From: Colocasia esculenta
Lineage: Eukaryota > Streptophyta > Magnoliopsida > Alismatales > Araceae
Direction of reading: 5' to 3'
Assembly (NCBI GenBank): GCA_014218235.1
Contig: CM024766.1
Location: 71,475,207 to 71,539,206, forward strand
DNA length: 64,000 bases
Shown: positions 10,694-22,673 of the stretch, in pieces
How positions within the stretch are numbered: position 1 is the stretch's first letter
Layout: the number at the start of each line of letters is the position of its first letter
Notes under the pieces: generated by a model
What the model was told of the DNA's origin: nothing
What the model saw: the letters and a program-made list of their open reading frames with translations, nothing else
The model's database searches: none
Program-made: the position numbers and the translations under genes

Positions 10694-11980
10694 ACTCTAG
10701 CTGTACAACCAAAAACTGAAACAGTACCTTCCACCAGGTGAGCTGCCTCCGCGTCTGCACGGGTCAAGTGAGTAACACGACCTCTACCTCTCGACCCACC
10801 AGAACTTCCGGTCTGCTGACGCTGCTGCACAGGTGCCTGCTACTGCTGCTGCTGCTGCTGCACTCGGGGCTGTGACTGAGTCTGCTGCTACGGCACACGA
10901 GGTAGCAAAGGGACAATCTCTCGCCATGTGACCCATCTGGTCACACCGGTAACACTGACCAGCAAAAGTACGATGTACCTACTGCGAAGGCTGACCTGTC
11001 GGCTGCTGAACACTCCCAACCGACTGCTGCCTCTGCTCTGCCTGCCTCCTATCACGCCGAAACTTCCTCCGAGATCCTGACTTCGCCGTCGTCCCAGTAG
11101 AAGTGGATGCGTAGGAAGTCGCAGTCCTCGGGGTCGTCTGCACACTACCCTGCTGCTGTCGAGGCTGAGAAGGAACTACCTGTGTCTGAACCTCTGCGCT
11201 CCGAGCACAAGTCCGCAAGGTGTCTGCCTCCAATGCTGCCGCTGTCTGATAGGCCGCATCCAAGTCTGTGACACGAGCAACTATCAGCGCCTGCCTGAGC
11301 TCTGGCCTCAAGCCCCTCACGAACTGCTGAGTCCTCAGACCCTCATCTCCCATAGTCTGCGGAGCATAACGCCCTAGCTCCACAAATCTGGCCCTGTACT
11401 GCACTACAGTAAAGTCCCTCTGCTGCAAGTCCAGAAACTGGTACAACCTCTCCGTCTGAACGTAAGTAGGACAGAAGGCTCTCTCAAAAGAAACGAAAAA
11501 CTCCTGCCACGGAATCTGTCTAAGTGGACGAGACTGAAAAGTAGTCTCCCACTCAGCGGACCACCAAGTCAACGCCTGCGCCTGCAACTGGTAACTGGCT
11601 AGCAGCACTCGCTCCTCGAGAACACACTCCATGGAACGAAAAGTTCGCTCCACTGCATGTAACCATGCCCGCGCTGCATCTGGATCAGACTGGCCCAAAA
11701 ACTGAGGAGGCTGAAACTGCAAAAACTCCCTCAACACCTTCCCAGTACCACTCTGGGGTACCGGCGCGTCACGGTGCTGAGCTACAAACTGAGCCATCCC
11801 CTCAAGAAATCGAGTCATGTCTAATCCCTGAGCTACATGAGGTGGAGGTGGCGGTAGAGCAATACCACTATGTGCGTCCTGTGGCAAAGGCTACGTCTGC
11901 TGAGGTGGCGGAGCATCTCCAACCTCCTGACGAGTCGCCTGCTCAGCCACTCCCTCTCTAGGACGTCACCTAGGAGCCAT
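10694..11980 (-). pseudogene. Tekay gag, disrupted by stops and frameshifts
   Basis: Gag is the capsid/nucleocapsid precursor. The likely start ATG is at 11980-11978. A 302-codon open stretch ending at 10979 carries the Retrotrans_gag-type capsid (W/F-rich block TWWSAEWETTF, then ERLYQFLDLQQ and VQYRARFVEL). A zinc knuckle CX2CX4HX4C (CYRCDQMGHMARDC) is at 10913-10954. Breaks: TGA at 11966-11968; TAG at 11891-11893, 10979-10981, 10888-10890 and 10840-10842; an extra T in the run near 10905; and a lost base at the protease junction near 10694. All five stops can be read as C-to-T changes of CGA or CAG. A glutamine-rich linker (CAG repeats near 10842-10860) precedes the protease. Confidence 0.88.
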
Positions 11981-12118
11981 AGTACTATACACAGAGCAAA
12001 ATACACACATAAATATACTAACTAACTCCGGGTTAAATAGATAGATAGCTGCAGCTGTACTCTTTATACTCTGAGTTAACATGATGGGTATTTCCTTATA
12101 TATATCTCATCAGACCAG
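11981..12118 (-). other. Tekay 5' leader
   Basis: Short AT-rich untranslated segment between the primer site and the presumed gag start. It contains no recognisable coding sequence. Confidence 0.6.
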
Positions 12119-12130
12119 GCTCTGATACCA
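12119..12130 (-). promoter_or_regulatory. Primer-binding site (initiator tRNA-Met type), Tekay
   Basis: The plus strand reads GCTCTGATACCA three bases before the 5' LTR. On the sense strand this is TGGTATCAGAGC, the common plant retrotransposon primer site complementary to initiator tRNA-Met. Confidence 0.93.
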
Positions 12131-12133
12131 AAC

Positions 12134-13957
12134 TGTAACGACCCAGAATCCGCATTACCAGTAATAACCAGTAACCCAAATTCTGACCCGCTAACCCACG
12201 AGACAAGCTCGGAAGGGTAGGAAGTGAAAGTCCGAGGAGACTATATGTAAGAAGATACACACCATGTAAAGCAGTAAAATTCCACTATATGAACATATCA
12301 TATACAACTCAGAGTCTGAGCAAGGTACAGAGTACAGAAGTACAACAAAAAGATACTACTCACTGCAGCTAAGGAGCACCAACACCGGAGTGGCTAGACT
12401 CGCCTGGAACGGGAGTCGACGAAGACCCACCTGAAAGGGAGGGGAGTGAGTCTCAAGAAAAGAGACCCAGTAGGGAAAAGTAACCCCACCGGCAACAGAA
12501 CTAAAGTGTGGAAAGTAAAAACTGAAAGTAAGTACACGTCGCACCACAACACAAAATTGTAAACCTCGCGGCTCAGTAACACACACACACACACAGCAAG
12601 TAGGACTCAGCTAGGGTCTATGGCTCGGCGTCCCGTCACCACAGAGGCTCTCAACCCCAGCCACGTGTGCACACTACAGACGCTCTCTCTCGCGTCTGGT
12701 CCACGACCGGTTTTTCCCCTATGCTTGACCCTAGCGATAGAGAAGGGGCTCCACAGAGACCGACTCAAAACCACCACAAGGAGTACGCACAGGACAGAGT
12801 CGCACTCGGCGTCCTGGCTCACTAGCGGAGGATAACCACACGCTAGTCGTCTAGACGGAGTCGCACCCACGCCTAGGTAACACAACAGAAACGGGTACAC
12901 GGTAACGCAATGCGCGTACAACAGACAGAACACACTCAACGTCTGAAACCCCGTACAGTAGTAAACACCTCGTGCCACAATCAACTACTCCTATGCACAG
13001 GCGGAGTCACACTCTAAGCCTGGCCCACATGTGTAAACAGGGCGGACATCACATGTCGATCGCCTTGAAACACAACACTTAAGCCTGCTGGGACATAGGA
13101 GATTAATGGCCACATCGATTGCCGCCAACATGAAGTAAACGACACTCATCATGTCGTTTACCCTGACTTAAGGGCCATTGACCATGTCGTCAATATCACC
13201 CCTGAAGATCTCAACGTCAACAGATGTGGACGTTAAGCTCTTCAGTCCCCTATACCCAGAACTGAACCGAATCAGTCCAATTGGGCAGAATCATCCAACA
13301 GAATTCTGACTGATGGAGGAAAACACTTCCTCTCATCAATCTAAACTACCAGAATATCAAAATTAGACAGTCTAACGCCTAGATTGTCCAAATCACCCTC
13401 AATCCCGGCATGATATAACCCAACCCTAAATCACAATTCACACACTGATTCATACAGATTAGCATGCTGAATTGCTAAGGAGGGTTGTAGGAGTTAAGTC
13501 CCTACCTCAAAACGCCTTATAAACCCCCAAACAACCACTAATCGCGCCGGAACCCCCTGAAGACTCCGCGCGAATCGCACCAAAATCTCGTGTTTCCCGC
13601 CCGATCAAGCACCGCCACACGATCCAGGGCCTTCCCACGAGCTCAGATCAACCAACAGAAGCTAAGGAAATGGAGAAAAGCTAAGGTGGAGGAAAGGAGA
13701 GGAAATGAGAAGAATGGGTTCTGCTCTCGGGCTGCCCTATTTCAACAGGTCCGACCAGTCGACGTCAACATCACTGGTCGCCTATAGAACCGCCAAAGGA
13801 TTAACGTCCACAACTCTGGACGTTGAGTTCAACCTCAAACGTCAACATCGCTGGACGCTGACACCAAGTCAACGGCTAGCCCTGGCCATCAACCCCAAAG
13901 ACCACACATAACCTCTAAAAGACCCAATAAGGATCCGCAAAGACCCAAGACCTTACA
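12134..13957 (-). repeat. 5' LTR of the Tekay element
   Basis: Nearly identical to the LTR at 5487-7312. The TATA box on the sense strand (TTTATAAGG) is at 13523-13515, and the conserved stem-loop is at 12447-12469. The LTR ends CCTTACA at 13957 and is followed by the target copy ACTAT (13958-13962). Confidence 0.93.
13515..13523 (-). promoter_or_regulatory. TATA-like box in Tekay 5' LTR
   Basis: The sense strand reads GGGGGTTTATAAGG. This is the only clear TATA-like site between the ACGTC-rich U3 and the rest of the LTR, so it is the likely promoter for the genomic RNA. Confidence 0.55.
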
Positions 13958-13962
13958 ACTAT

Positions 13963-14082
13963 AGTGAGGAACAATTATGTAATAATGTAGTTTGAGGTTA
14001 TTAAGGAATGTATGGACATAGTTTCCTTTCCATGTTATACTCTGTCATTTCCGATAAATAAGATTTTTATTAGGACGTGACA
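13963..14082 (+). mobile_element. Solo LTR F, right part
   Basis: The remaining 120 bp of LTR F after the Tekay insertion. It ends GGACGTGACA and is followed by the target copy ACAAC at 14083-14087. Confidence 0.85.
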
Positions 14083-14087
14083 ACAAC

Positions 14088-14745
14088 AACAACCAGCCGC
14101 AGCATACTCAGCCTCTGCAGTGGATAGAGCAACTGAGTGTTGCTTTTTGGAAGCCCAAGAAATCAAGCATCCACCTTGATATAAACACAAGCTACTAGTA
14201 CTTTTTCTATCAAGTTTACAACCCGCATAATCAACATCACAATAAGCAATCAAATCTAATTTACAACCAACAGGATACCAAATGCCAAGTTCACATGTTC
14301 CAACAAGATATTTAAAAATTCTTTTGACAGCTAACATGTGACTTTCTTTAGGATTAGCTTGAAACCTTGCACACAAACACACACTAAATTGAATATCAGG
14401 TCTAGAAGTAGTGAGATAAAGTAGAGATCCAATCATACCTCTGTAGGTCATTGGGTCTACTGACTTACCAAGTGAGTCTTCTTCTAGTTTTACATTTACT
14501 GCAATTGGTGTGCTTGAGTGCTTGAGGTTCTGAAAGTCAAACCTTTTCAGGAGTTCTTTGACATACTTTGTTTGAATTATAAAGATCCCTTCACTGATTT
14601 GGTTAACCTGCAATCCCAAAAAGAATTGTAAATCACCCATTAAGCTCATTTCAAATTCAGTTTTCATTTGGTTAGCAAATTCAGTGCACAAATCTTTATT
14701 TGTGGATCCAAAAATTATGTCATCAACATAAATTTTGGACAACAA
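14088..14745 (-). pseudogene. Sirevirus RT C-terminus and RNase H N-terminal part
   Basis: It opens with the RT active site YVDDIIFG, followed by GDLQFFLGLQV, the TSRPDIQFSV block and the RNase H start CDVDYAGC, ending in ALSTAEAEYAAAG. A frameshift or stop at 14745-14750 separates it from the RT N-terminus. The frame is then lost in solo LTR F at 14082, and RNase H resumes at 3531. The catalytic aspartates of the YVDD motif are present. Confidence 0.9.
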
Positions 14746-14749
14746 TTAT

Positions 14750-16924
14750 TTATTTACTTACTATTTTTGTAAACAAGGTTTGATCAACATTACCTCGAGT
14801 GTATCCCTTATCCAATAAAAATGAACTCAAACGGTCATACCAAGCTCTTGGAGCTTGCTTGAGATCATAAAGAGCCTTATGAAGTTTGAAAACATGATCA
14901 AGAAATTTTTCATTTTCAAAGCCTAGAGGTTGTTCTACAAAAACACTTTCTTTGATGTAACCATTCAAAAAGGCACTCTTTACATCCATTTGATAAACTT
15001 TGAATTTCAATGAAGATGTAAAGGGAAGAAATATTCTCACAGCTTCTAGTCTAGCTACAGGGGCATATGACTCTTCAAAATCAATGCCAAACTCTTGATT
15101 GTACCCCTTGGCAACTAGTCTAGCTTTATTCCTAACAACCTGTCCATTTTCATTCAATTTATTTCTAAATACCCATCTAGTGCCAATAACAGATTGGTCA
15201 CTAGGTCTAGGTACTAATTCCCACACTTGATTTCTGTCAAATTGATGAAGTTCATCATGCATTGCATTGATCCAATCTTCACTCATTAGAGCTTCATCAA
15301 TTAACTTGAGTTCAATTTGGGAAATTAGTGCTAGTGGGTCTTCATTTATTGCATTAAAAAAAGATGATCTAGTTCTAACTCTATCATGCACATTGCCAAC
15401 TACATTCTCAATTAGATGATCTCTCAAAAATCTATTTTTAGGAATTACCTCTTGAGATGCATTCAAGTCTGGAACAATATTACCTGATCCACTTGTGGTA
15501 GGTGAATGGTTGTCCAGACTTTCAAGTGAGTCTTTATTTTCCTCAATAGTTGGTGAAGACTCAACAATAAAATCATCATCTTCCTTATTTTGATGAGCCC
15601 TGCAAGATGTAGAATCATCAGTTGAAAATGAGTTTTCATCAAAGACTACACGTGGAGATTCTTCCATAATTTTATTTTTGAGAATGTACACTCTAAAAGC
15701 TATAGAAATTTCTGAATAACCAAGGAAGATGGGTTCATGACTTTTGGCATCAAATTTATTAAGATTTTCCTTATTGTTATTATGTACAAAGCATTTGCAA
15801 CCAAAAACTTTAAAGTAAGATAAAGTTGGCCTTTTATTTTTCAACAGTTCATAGGGGGTTTTTCTGATTTTTGGTCTGACCAATTCTCTATTTAGAATGT
15901 GATTTGTTGTGTTTACAGCTTTAGCCCAGAAGGATCTGGGCAGTTTGCTTTCCAAGAACATAGATCTAGCCATTTCCACAAGTGTTCTATTCTTCCTTTC
16001 CACAACTCCATTTTGTTTTGGAGTTCTTGAAGAAGAGAATTTGTGGAAAATGTTTAGTTCAACACACAAATCAAAAAAAGTTTTGTTCTCAAATTCACCC
16101 CCATGATCAGTTAAAATGGATTTGATTTTATGTGAGAAACCTGTTAAGGCAGAGGTGCAGAAGTTCCTGAATTCTAGACAAGCACCACTCTTGTGGGATA
16201 AGAAAATAACCCATGTATATCTAGTAAAATCATCAATGATGACAAAACCATATCTTTTGCCACTAAGACTAAGAATCCTTGTTGGCCCAAAAAGGTCCAT
16301 ATGAAGCAATTCTAGTGGTTTAGATGTGCGTACATCATTGAAGGTTTTAAAAGATTTTTTGGTTTGTTTTCCTTGAGCACATATCCCACAAAGTTGATTC
16401 TCAATGTTTGGAAAAGATTCAGGAAGTCCTTTAACCAGATTTAGCCTTAAAAGTTTATTGATTGTGTTGAAACTTGCATGACCAAGTCTTTTATGCCATG
16501 TCCATGCAACTTCATCTTTATTTGCAACTAAACAAATGTTTTCAACAAAGTTTTTATCAAGATTGATCATGTAGACATTATTTTCTCTCTTGCCAAAGAA
16601 TTTTATTTTTTCAGTTGAAGAGTCAATTATTTTGTAAAAATCTGATTCAAAAACAACCTTGTGACCTTTGTCACACAGTTGGCTTATGCTTAACAAATTA
16701 TAGTTTAAACCATCAACTAACAGAATATTTTCAATTGAGTTTGAGGAGGATTTACCAACCTTTCCAGATCTAATGATTTTCCCTTTATTTTTACCTCCAA
16801 ATGTGATAGATCCTCCCTCCTTTTCAATCAGAAATGAGAACTTTGTTCTGTCTCCTGTCATATGTCGTGAACACCCACTATCAAGAAACCATACATTGGA
16901 GTTGGGTGCACGACCTTCCTGCAA
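14750..16924 (-). pseudogene. Sirevirus protease-integrase-RT polyprotein segment
   Basis: A 724-codon open frame. The protease has the motif WFLDSGCSRHMTGD (catalytic D15). The integrase zinc finger is H144/H149/C179/C182 in WHKRLGHAS and CGICAQGK, with core D210, D273, E309 (D-35-E spacing). A low-complexity linker near residues 440-510 follows, then the RT N-terminus with RWVFRNKLNENG, NKARLVAKGYNQEFG and YQMDVKSAFLNGY. The gene is open across this stretch but is frameshifted at both ends and severed by insertions, so no functional polyprotein is expected. INT before RT is the copia order. Confidence 0.93.
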
Positions 16925-16932
16925 AAATCAAA

Positions 16933-18022
16933 TCACAGAAGAGAATATTTTGGTACCCAAACATTGTTGGGATCATCAGTGTGTTTGAGCAGAGACAATA
17001 GATCTTTTCTAATCCATATTTGAGTTGTTTTTGACATTTGATTTGTTTCAGAAGTGATTTCTCCTTTTGCCAACTTAGCATTTCTTTTTGGAATGAAAAC
17101 ACCAGTGTTCTTTCTTTCATGAGCATGGAGGTTATGCAATTGGGCATAATCATTCATGTATGGAAATTCAAACCAAGGATTCTGTTGGTATCTTGGGAAT
17201 TTTGGATAAAAGAATTGTGAATGGTACCAATAAGGATTATGATACCATTGATTCCAAGAGTTGATCCAATCAGATTGATGTGTTGTCTGGGATCTCCAAG
17301 AATTATCATGAAAGTTTCCTTTTGTGTTTTGATTATTTTTCAAAATTTTGTTTGATTTTTTGTTTAACTGATTGTTGATTTTCAGAGTTGGATAGGTTGA
17401 CCTGTGTTGGACTGGTGTCGACTTATTTTGTTTCTTTTGGTTAGAGACATTCTTTTTGTTCTGATTCTTGAAGATTTCAGATGTGTTATTTGACACTTGT
17501 TTATTGTTGTTTTATGGACTAGCACTTTTAACAAATTTTATCAAGGGAGTTTTTGAAGATTTTTTTTTCTTTTCACCAGATTTATTCTTCAAGAATTTTT
17601 GTGTGGTGAATCCTAGTCCATGTTTCTCAGATCTCATTCTTACTCCTAACAATGCATCAAGATTTTCTTTTCCTTTTGTGAAGGTTTCAATTACTTGTTC
17701 CTTTTCTTCCAACAAATTCTTAAGTTTCTGGATTTCATCAATATCTTGTTGCTTTTCCCTTTGTTGCAATTCCATTTTTTCAGAAAGTTTCTCAAAGTCA
17801 TTATTGGCCTTTTGAGATGCAATTTTCAGTTCATTAATTTCGTTCAAAAGTTCTTCTTTTTCTTCATTGAGTTCATATACTTCATTTTCAAGTTTAGAAA
17901 TTCTTCTATTCAATGAAGTATCATGCATGGCATTTTCAAATTTCTTTTTCAAATGTTTGTTTTCCTTTCTTATTTCAGAAAATTTTTCAACCAACTCAGC
18001 ATATGCTTCTTGTCAATCTTCA
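16933..18022 (-). pseudogene. Sirevirus gag C-terminal region with coiled coil
   Basis: Two adjoining frames. The part at 17512-17994 encodes a long charged heptad-like segment (for example LNEEKEELLNEINELK), a predicted coiled coil of the kind seen in Sirevirus gag. The part at 16933-17496 is asparagine-, tryptophan- and tyrosine-rich and leads into the protease frame. A stop separates the two near 17510, another in-frame stop lies close to 18010, and a frame change precedes the protease. The CACTA element cuts the gene at 18023-18025. Confidence 0.82.
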
Positions 18023-18025
18023 ATA

Positions 18026-18225
18026 CACTACAAGAAAAAAATTGTTTAGCGGCGGTAATCCGTCGCTAATTAGCAACAGATTAGCGACACCTTTGTTTCC
18101 GTCGCCCTCTTAAATTTCGGCGGTAAATTAGCGACGGACATTGGTTTGTCGCTATACCCGTCGCTATATAGCGACGGATTGGCGACGGAAAGTTTAGTTG
18201 TCGCTATTCCGTCGCTAATTAATTG
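18026..18225 (+). repeat. Left terminal and subterminal repeats of the CACTA element
   Basis: After the terminal inverted repeat, the unit (A/T)GCGACGGA or its complement TCCGTCGCTA occurs at least eight times in about 180 bp, in both orientations. In CACTA elements such subterminal repeats are the binding sites of the element-encoded DNA-binding protein. Confidence 0.9.
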
Positions 18226-18499
18226 TAACCGCTCGGCCTCTTTTCTCCCCCCCACCCCTTCGGTCGAAACCCCCACCGTTTCCCCCCTTTTTCTTCTTCC
18301 CCTCATCTCGGAGTTCCTTTGCCCGTCGTCGGAGGCACGCTGCCGGCCATTCCCTCTCCAGTCGTGGACGTCCTGCATCCCCCCCCTCCGCCAAGCGTCC
18401 CGCCGCCATCGCTTGCCCGTCGCCGGAGGTACGCTGCCAGCCATCGTCGCCGACGTCTTGCATCTCCCCCCTCCGCCGAGCGTCTCGCCACCATCGCCA
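18226..18499 (+). other. GC-rich 5' exon candidate of the CACTA gene, with an internal duplication
   Basis: This CT-rich block contains two similar units beginning CGTCGTCGGAGG (18324) and CGTCGCCGGAGG (18418). It ends at a perfect splice-donor sequence, CA|GTAAGT (18500). It resembles a duplicated 5' untranslated exon. ORFs reading through it on either strand are low-complexity shadows. Confidence 0.5.
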
Positions 18500-19493
18500 G
18501 TAAGTCTCTTATTCTCTCTCACCAGCTCCCCTCTTACCCCGTCGCCCTCCTCCCCTCTGTGGCTAAGCTCTCAGCCGGTGAAGTAAAGATCCTAGGCAGA
18601 TTAGGTTTTTGCTCCTGATGTTGTGGAGAAGATCAGGTTAATTAGGGTGATTCACACGATTATCTGACAGATGGATTGTGATAATTTAGGGTTCACCTTG
18701 GTGAAACACCAGCACAGTCGCCTAAACCAATCTTTGTTGTAGTAGTTCTGCACTTCATGTAGATGTCAACACGTACGCAGTGCAGATGCGAAGATATGGA
18801 GCTTGTGAAAGTTGTATCTATCCTGTACGGGGTTAGCTATTACTCTCTCCGTTTATTACTCAACTACTTCAACAATCAATTAAAGCAAGACAATCTTATA
18901 TATACACACGCTTGCATATATTGATATAGAGCATTGCTAGATGCCCAGGGTATCAAACAAATCTCTGCCTGCATAGCAGTTAGTGACAGAGGTAATCGGA
19001 CAAATGAATTGTCTGATTATCCGCCACATAACATTCTCCATTGATATATCTACAAGACCAAAGAAGCTTTGAGAGACACTTTTAATTTCTTTGTAAAGAA
19101 TGAAATTTATGCAGAACAGATTACCTACAATATATCTTTTCTGTTTGAATAATATTTAGTTCATACTTAAGTTTACTTTGGATGATCATGTGACCAGTGT
19201 AACCATCACGTCAACACACATGCTATATCCTTTTCTTGTTGTATCTGAATGTGGAGAGGCAGAGTGGTCCAATCCATTAAAGCTCATTCGCATGGACGAG
19301 GTGGATGAGATCCCTAGAAAGTGGAAAAAGATGGTTTAATTCACTTCCACTCTAAGCTGATCTGCTCAGTACGTAGATATACATTGTTTTCATCAACATG
19401 AATTTAGGCTAGTTTTGATGGGGGCGAAGCTAGCAAGGTTCAAATTCAAAAGTGTTAATATGTGTAACATTACTTTTACAGCTGCTTAAACAG

Positions 19494-19496
<3 letters not shown>

Positions 19497-19536
<40 letters not shown>
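19497..19536. repeat. (AT)n microsatellite
   Basis: About twenty perfect AT dinucleotides inside the putative first intron of the CACTA gene. Confidence 0.95.
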
Positions 19537-19539
<3 letters not shown>

Positions 19540-20053
19540 GTTCTTTCGCAGGACAATAACTGATAGAAAGTAATTTATATCCTCAAAATTAAGTCAACTA
19601 AAGAAAACAATTTAGTGTACATATTATGAACAACATATTCTTCAAAAGAAAACAATCTGACAGCAGGGTAAGCAGAAGAGCTCCACATTCCCCTTTACTG
19701 TGAAGTGTCAGGGGGAGGTATATATATCTTATTCAAGCTTAATTTATGAGATCGATCAAATTAAAAATCTCGAGATTTCTCTCAGATCCCTTCTCGTTTG
19801 ACTCTATTTCTTTGCAATATTGCCAAGAAACGTATGATGCATGCCAGTTATAACTTGAGCATGATTGACATACATATGATGCTAGGTAGATTGAGTTGAG
19901 AAGATATATAATTTAATAAATAACAGGTATGGCTCGCAGAGGCCGACTAGCTCGAGGATGCGGAGGTCATACTTCAGATATGAAATTTAGTTATTCTATT
20001 TGTAATTATATTTACAATTATTGAAGTCTAATCATTCCTCATTTTTTCTACAG

Positions 20054-20250
20054 GTTCACACTTCGTTCAAGGGCATCGCCTTCCTCCTACTACTACGGCT
20101 CCTTCACCAGTGGTTTACATTTTACATAAATTCTATTTGTAAGTATATTTGTAATTATTAAAGTCTAATCATTCCTCATTTTTTCTACAAATTCACACTC
20201 TGCTCAAGGGCATCGCCCTCCCCCTCCTACCACGGATCCTTCCATCAGAG
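20054..20250 (+). repeat. First mini-exon repeat block (2 units)
   Basis: Two units of about 138 bp. Each has an intron-like AT-rich segment ending TTTTTCTACAG, a 60-bp exon-like core encoding SHxxQGHR-type peptides rich in proline and threonine, and a donor-like AG|GTTTACATTT. A third, decayed start is visible near 20331. Confidence 0.7.
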
Positions 20251-20781
20251 GTTTACATTTCACATAAATTCTTTTCATAATTACATTTGTAATCCATGAA
20301 GTCTACCCATTTCTCTTTTTTTTTTTTCAAGAATGAGATCCATGAAATATGGTTCTAAGTAAAATGGCCATTCATATTAATACCATCGTTTAAATCATAA
20401 TATTTTGACCATTAAGTAATATAGGAAAGTAAATCATTTTGGAATTACTTTCATCGTAATCATTTTGGATATCTATATTCATTTCCATGATGTTTATCTC
20501 AATATTCTGCTTTGATGCCTTTGCACCTAGTCTGATATAGCCCGTAGAATATGGTGTGCATGTACCGTCTGCCTCCTCTGTTCTTGCTGATTTTTTTGTT
20601 TATTTATATGTTACGTTTGCCTCCTCACCGAAGATCTGGTGATCTAACTGCTCTGTGTTCTTATGTTTTATTTAACCAAGTAAAAAAGTTTAATTTGCTT
20701 GCTCTTTGTTGAAGTTTTTTTGTGTGGGTAAGATGAGGGATAGATTCATAACTATAAAAGAAAGAAGTCCAAGGTGCAGAT

Positions 20782-21308
20782 CTATTCCAATTCCTTTGGA
20801 GGAGCCTGAGTCCACTGGATACTTAATTTGGCCTTCCTAGCTTTCTTAGCGATCCAATCTGCAGCTCTGTTCCCATGTTTCTTAGTGTGTGTAATCCTGA
20901 CACTCTCACTTCTTTTAAATCCTCATTTTCTTTTGTCATTAAGTTTCTGATTTCCTGAGGTGTCTTGTTACTATCTCTTCAGGCCTAAGTGACTAGGATA
21001 TTGTCCCCTTCGATTCATAACCTTTTCTCACCTTTAGATTTCCGGGTTGAGGCTTCCAAAATGGCTTTGCAGGCTGCTAATGCTTCTGCTTTTAAACACG
21101 ACATGCTGCCTATATATTCATGCCTTGCCAACCTAACATTACTTGAACAATCTCTAATTATAAAACCCCAGACAATGGCAGCTTCCTTTTTCCTAACAAT
21201 TTTCACAGAAGATTTCTCCCAGATTTTCTTGTTTGCCAAAAGAAACTCCTGGGCTCTACAGATGATATTCCTGCCTTTTAATTTTATCCTATTCCCTTCA
21301 GCCCTCAA
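20782..21308 (-). pseudogene. Captured RNase H-like (RVT_3-type) gene fragment
   Basis: Opposite in strand to the CACTA gene, 21015-21308 encodes a segment with GFIIRDCSSNVRLARHEYIG and LKAEALAACKAILEA, typical of the plant RNase H-like domain found in LINE-derived and host proteins. About 150 bp further on, another frame gives HGNRAADWIAKKA followed by a W...PP tail (stop at 20782-20784), the usual end of that domain. The two parts are separated by stops and frameshifts. It sits in the large intron between mini-exon blocks, so it was probably picked up by the transposon or is a LINE scrap. Confidence 0.65.
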
Positions 21309-22031
21309 TACATGATCATTTCTTTGTCCATAGTGTCTCCAAGGTTAATGCCAAAACTGGTTTGTTGTAAATGGTGATGAATCTATAATTAGGAAAATGG
21401 GTGCAGAGAAGAATCTATAAAAGGTTATAACAGTAAATGTTACTGCTGCGCAGGCATACAAGTGTATGCAGTGACATTTGTTGTTCTTTTTTGTATGCAA
21501 AAGGACTACATCTATACACATGATTAATTAAGCATTTGAGATTCTGTTTACTCTTAGTGTTCCCTATCAAGTTGGATGAAGCTTCCTCCTCCTTATCTGA
21601 CTACAAGCACACATAAAAAATGCACTATGGAAAATATACCAAGGCACAATATTCTCTTATATGAACCTTAAAATGACATTTAGCATCTCCAGTGTAAAGG
21701 TAATTAGAAACAACATAGAACCTTCACATCTGGAACTGAAGAAAGGTATTTGGAATCATATTAGATTTCTGCACTACTCTCTTCCAAACGACATGCATGA
21801 GCAAAGAATTTGAGCTCCTGAACCTATAGGCATGTGAGAAGGGACAAACTACTCTACTGCAGAGAAAAACAAGGGAAAATTGATGGAAAGGACTACTAAT
21901 CAAATCCACTGGGGATATTCTGTCCATAGAGTTATAGTGGCACACAAAAGAAAATTTTGAAGTGTCTCTTCTAGTATATAGTTATAGATTTGTAATTATT
22001 GAACTCTAATCATTTCTCATTTTTTCTACAG

Positions 22032-22602
22032 GTTCACACTACTACGGGGAACCCCCCTCTCCCTCCTATCATGGCTCCTTCCACTAGTTGTTTACATTTT
22101 ACATAAATTCTATTTGTAATTATTGAAGTCTAATTATTTCTCATTTTTTCTGCAGGTTCACATTTTGTTACGGGACACCACCCTCTCCCTCCTACCACGA
22201 CTACATCCTTCAGAAGTTTACATTTTACATAAATTATATTTGTAATTATATTTATAATTATTGAAATCCAATCATTCATCATTTTTCTTACAGGTTCACA
22301 CTCCACTCAGGGGCACTGCCCTCTCCCTCTTACTACGGCTCCTTCCATCAAAGGTTTATATTTTACTTAAATTTTATTCGTAATTATATTTATAATTATT
22401 GAAGTCTAATCATTTTTTATTTTTTTTATAGGATCACACTCCTATCAAGGGCACCTCTTTACTACGGTCCCCCTTCCGCCTCCTACTGTAGTGCACTTAT
22501 CAGACAATTAGACAGTCGGTTTGATCGGACAGTTGTCCCAGCTCTTCATGTGATGGGGTGGCATTTCCACATCCACCTCCATCTATCGCAGGCTTCGGCC
22601 AA
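22032..22602 (+). repeat. Second mini-exon repeat block (4 units)
   Basis: Further copies of the same unit, with exon cores at 22032-22089, 22156-22215, 22294-22353 and 22432 onward, spaced 124-138 bp. The cores at 22156 and 22294 are exactly 60 bp with the same codon phase at both ends. The final unit is extended to 171 bp and ends at a consensus donor. Confidence 0.7.
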
Positions 22603-22673
22603 GTGAGTACATAATGTATTAGGTTTTACTTCTATTTCATAATGTTCAAAGTCCAAAAATTGAATTAATCTAT

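Larger units (their letters stand above)
5487..13957 (-). mobile_element. Tekay/Del-type Ty3/gypsy chromovirus, nearly complete
   Basis: Two LTRs of about 1825 bp (5487-7312 and 12134-13957) flank a 4.8-kb interior with an initiator-Met primer site, gag, a 1117-codon pol and a polypurine tract. The target duplication is ACTAT (5482-5486 and 13958-13962), within solo LTR F. By hand count the LTRs differ at about 31 of 1825 positions (about 1.7 percent) and most differences are transitions, so this is one of the youngest insertions here. Pol is open; gag has five stops and two frameshifts. Confidence 0.93.

Noticed and set aside
17389..17425. GTGTCGAC copy inside Sirevirus coding sequence as part of the palindrome array
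   Set aside because: A single isolated site within a coding region, without the 21-bp phasing.
18070..18618. Overlapping glycine/arginine- and proline/serine-rich ORFs at the left end of the CACTA element
   Set aside because: They read through subterminal repeats and a CT-rich untranslated block on both strands, with no domain recognised.
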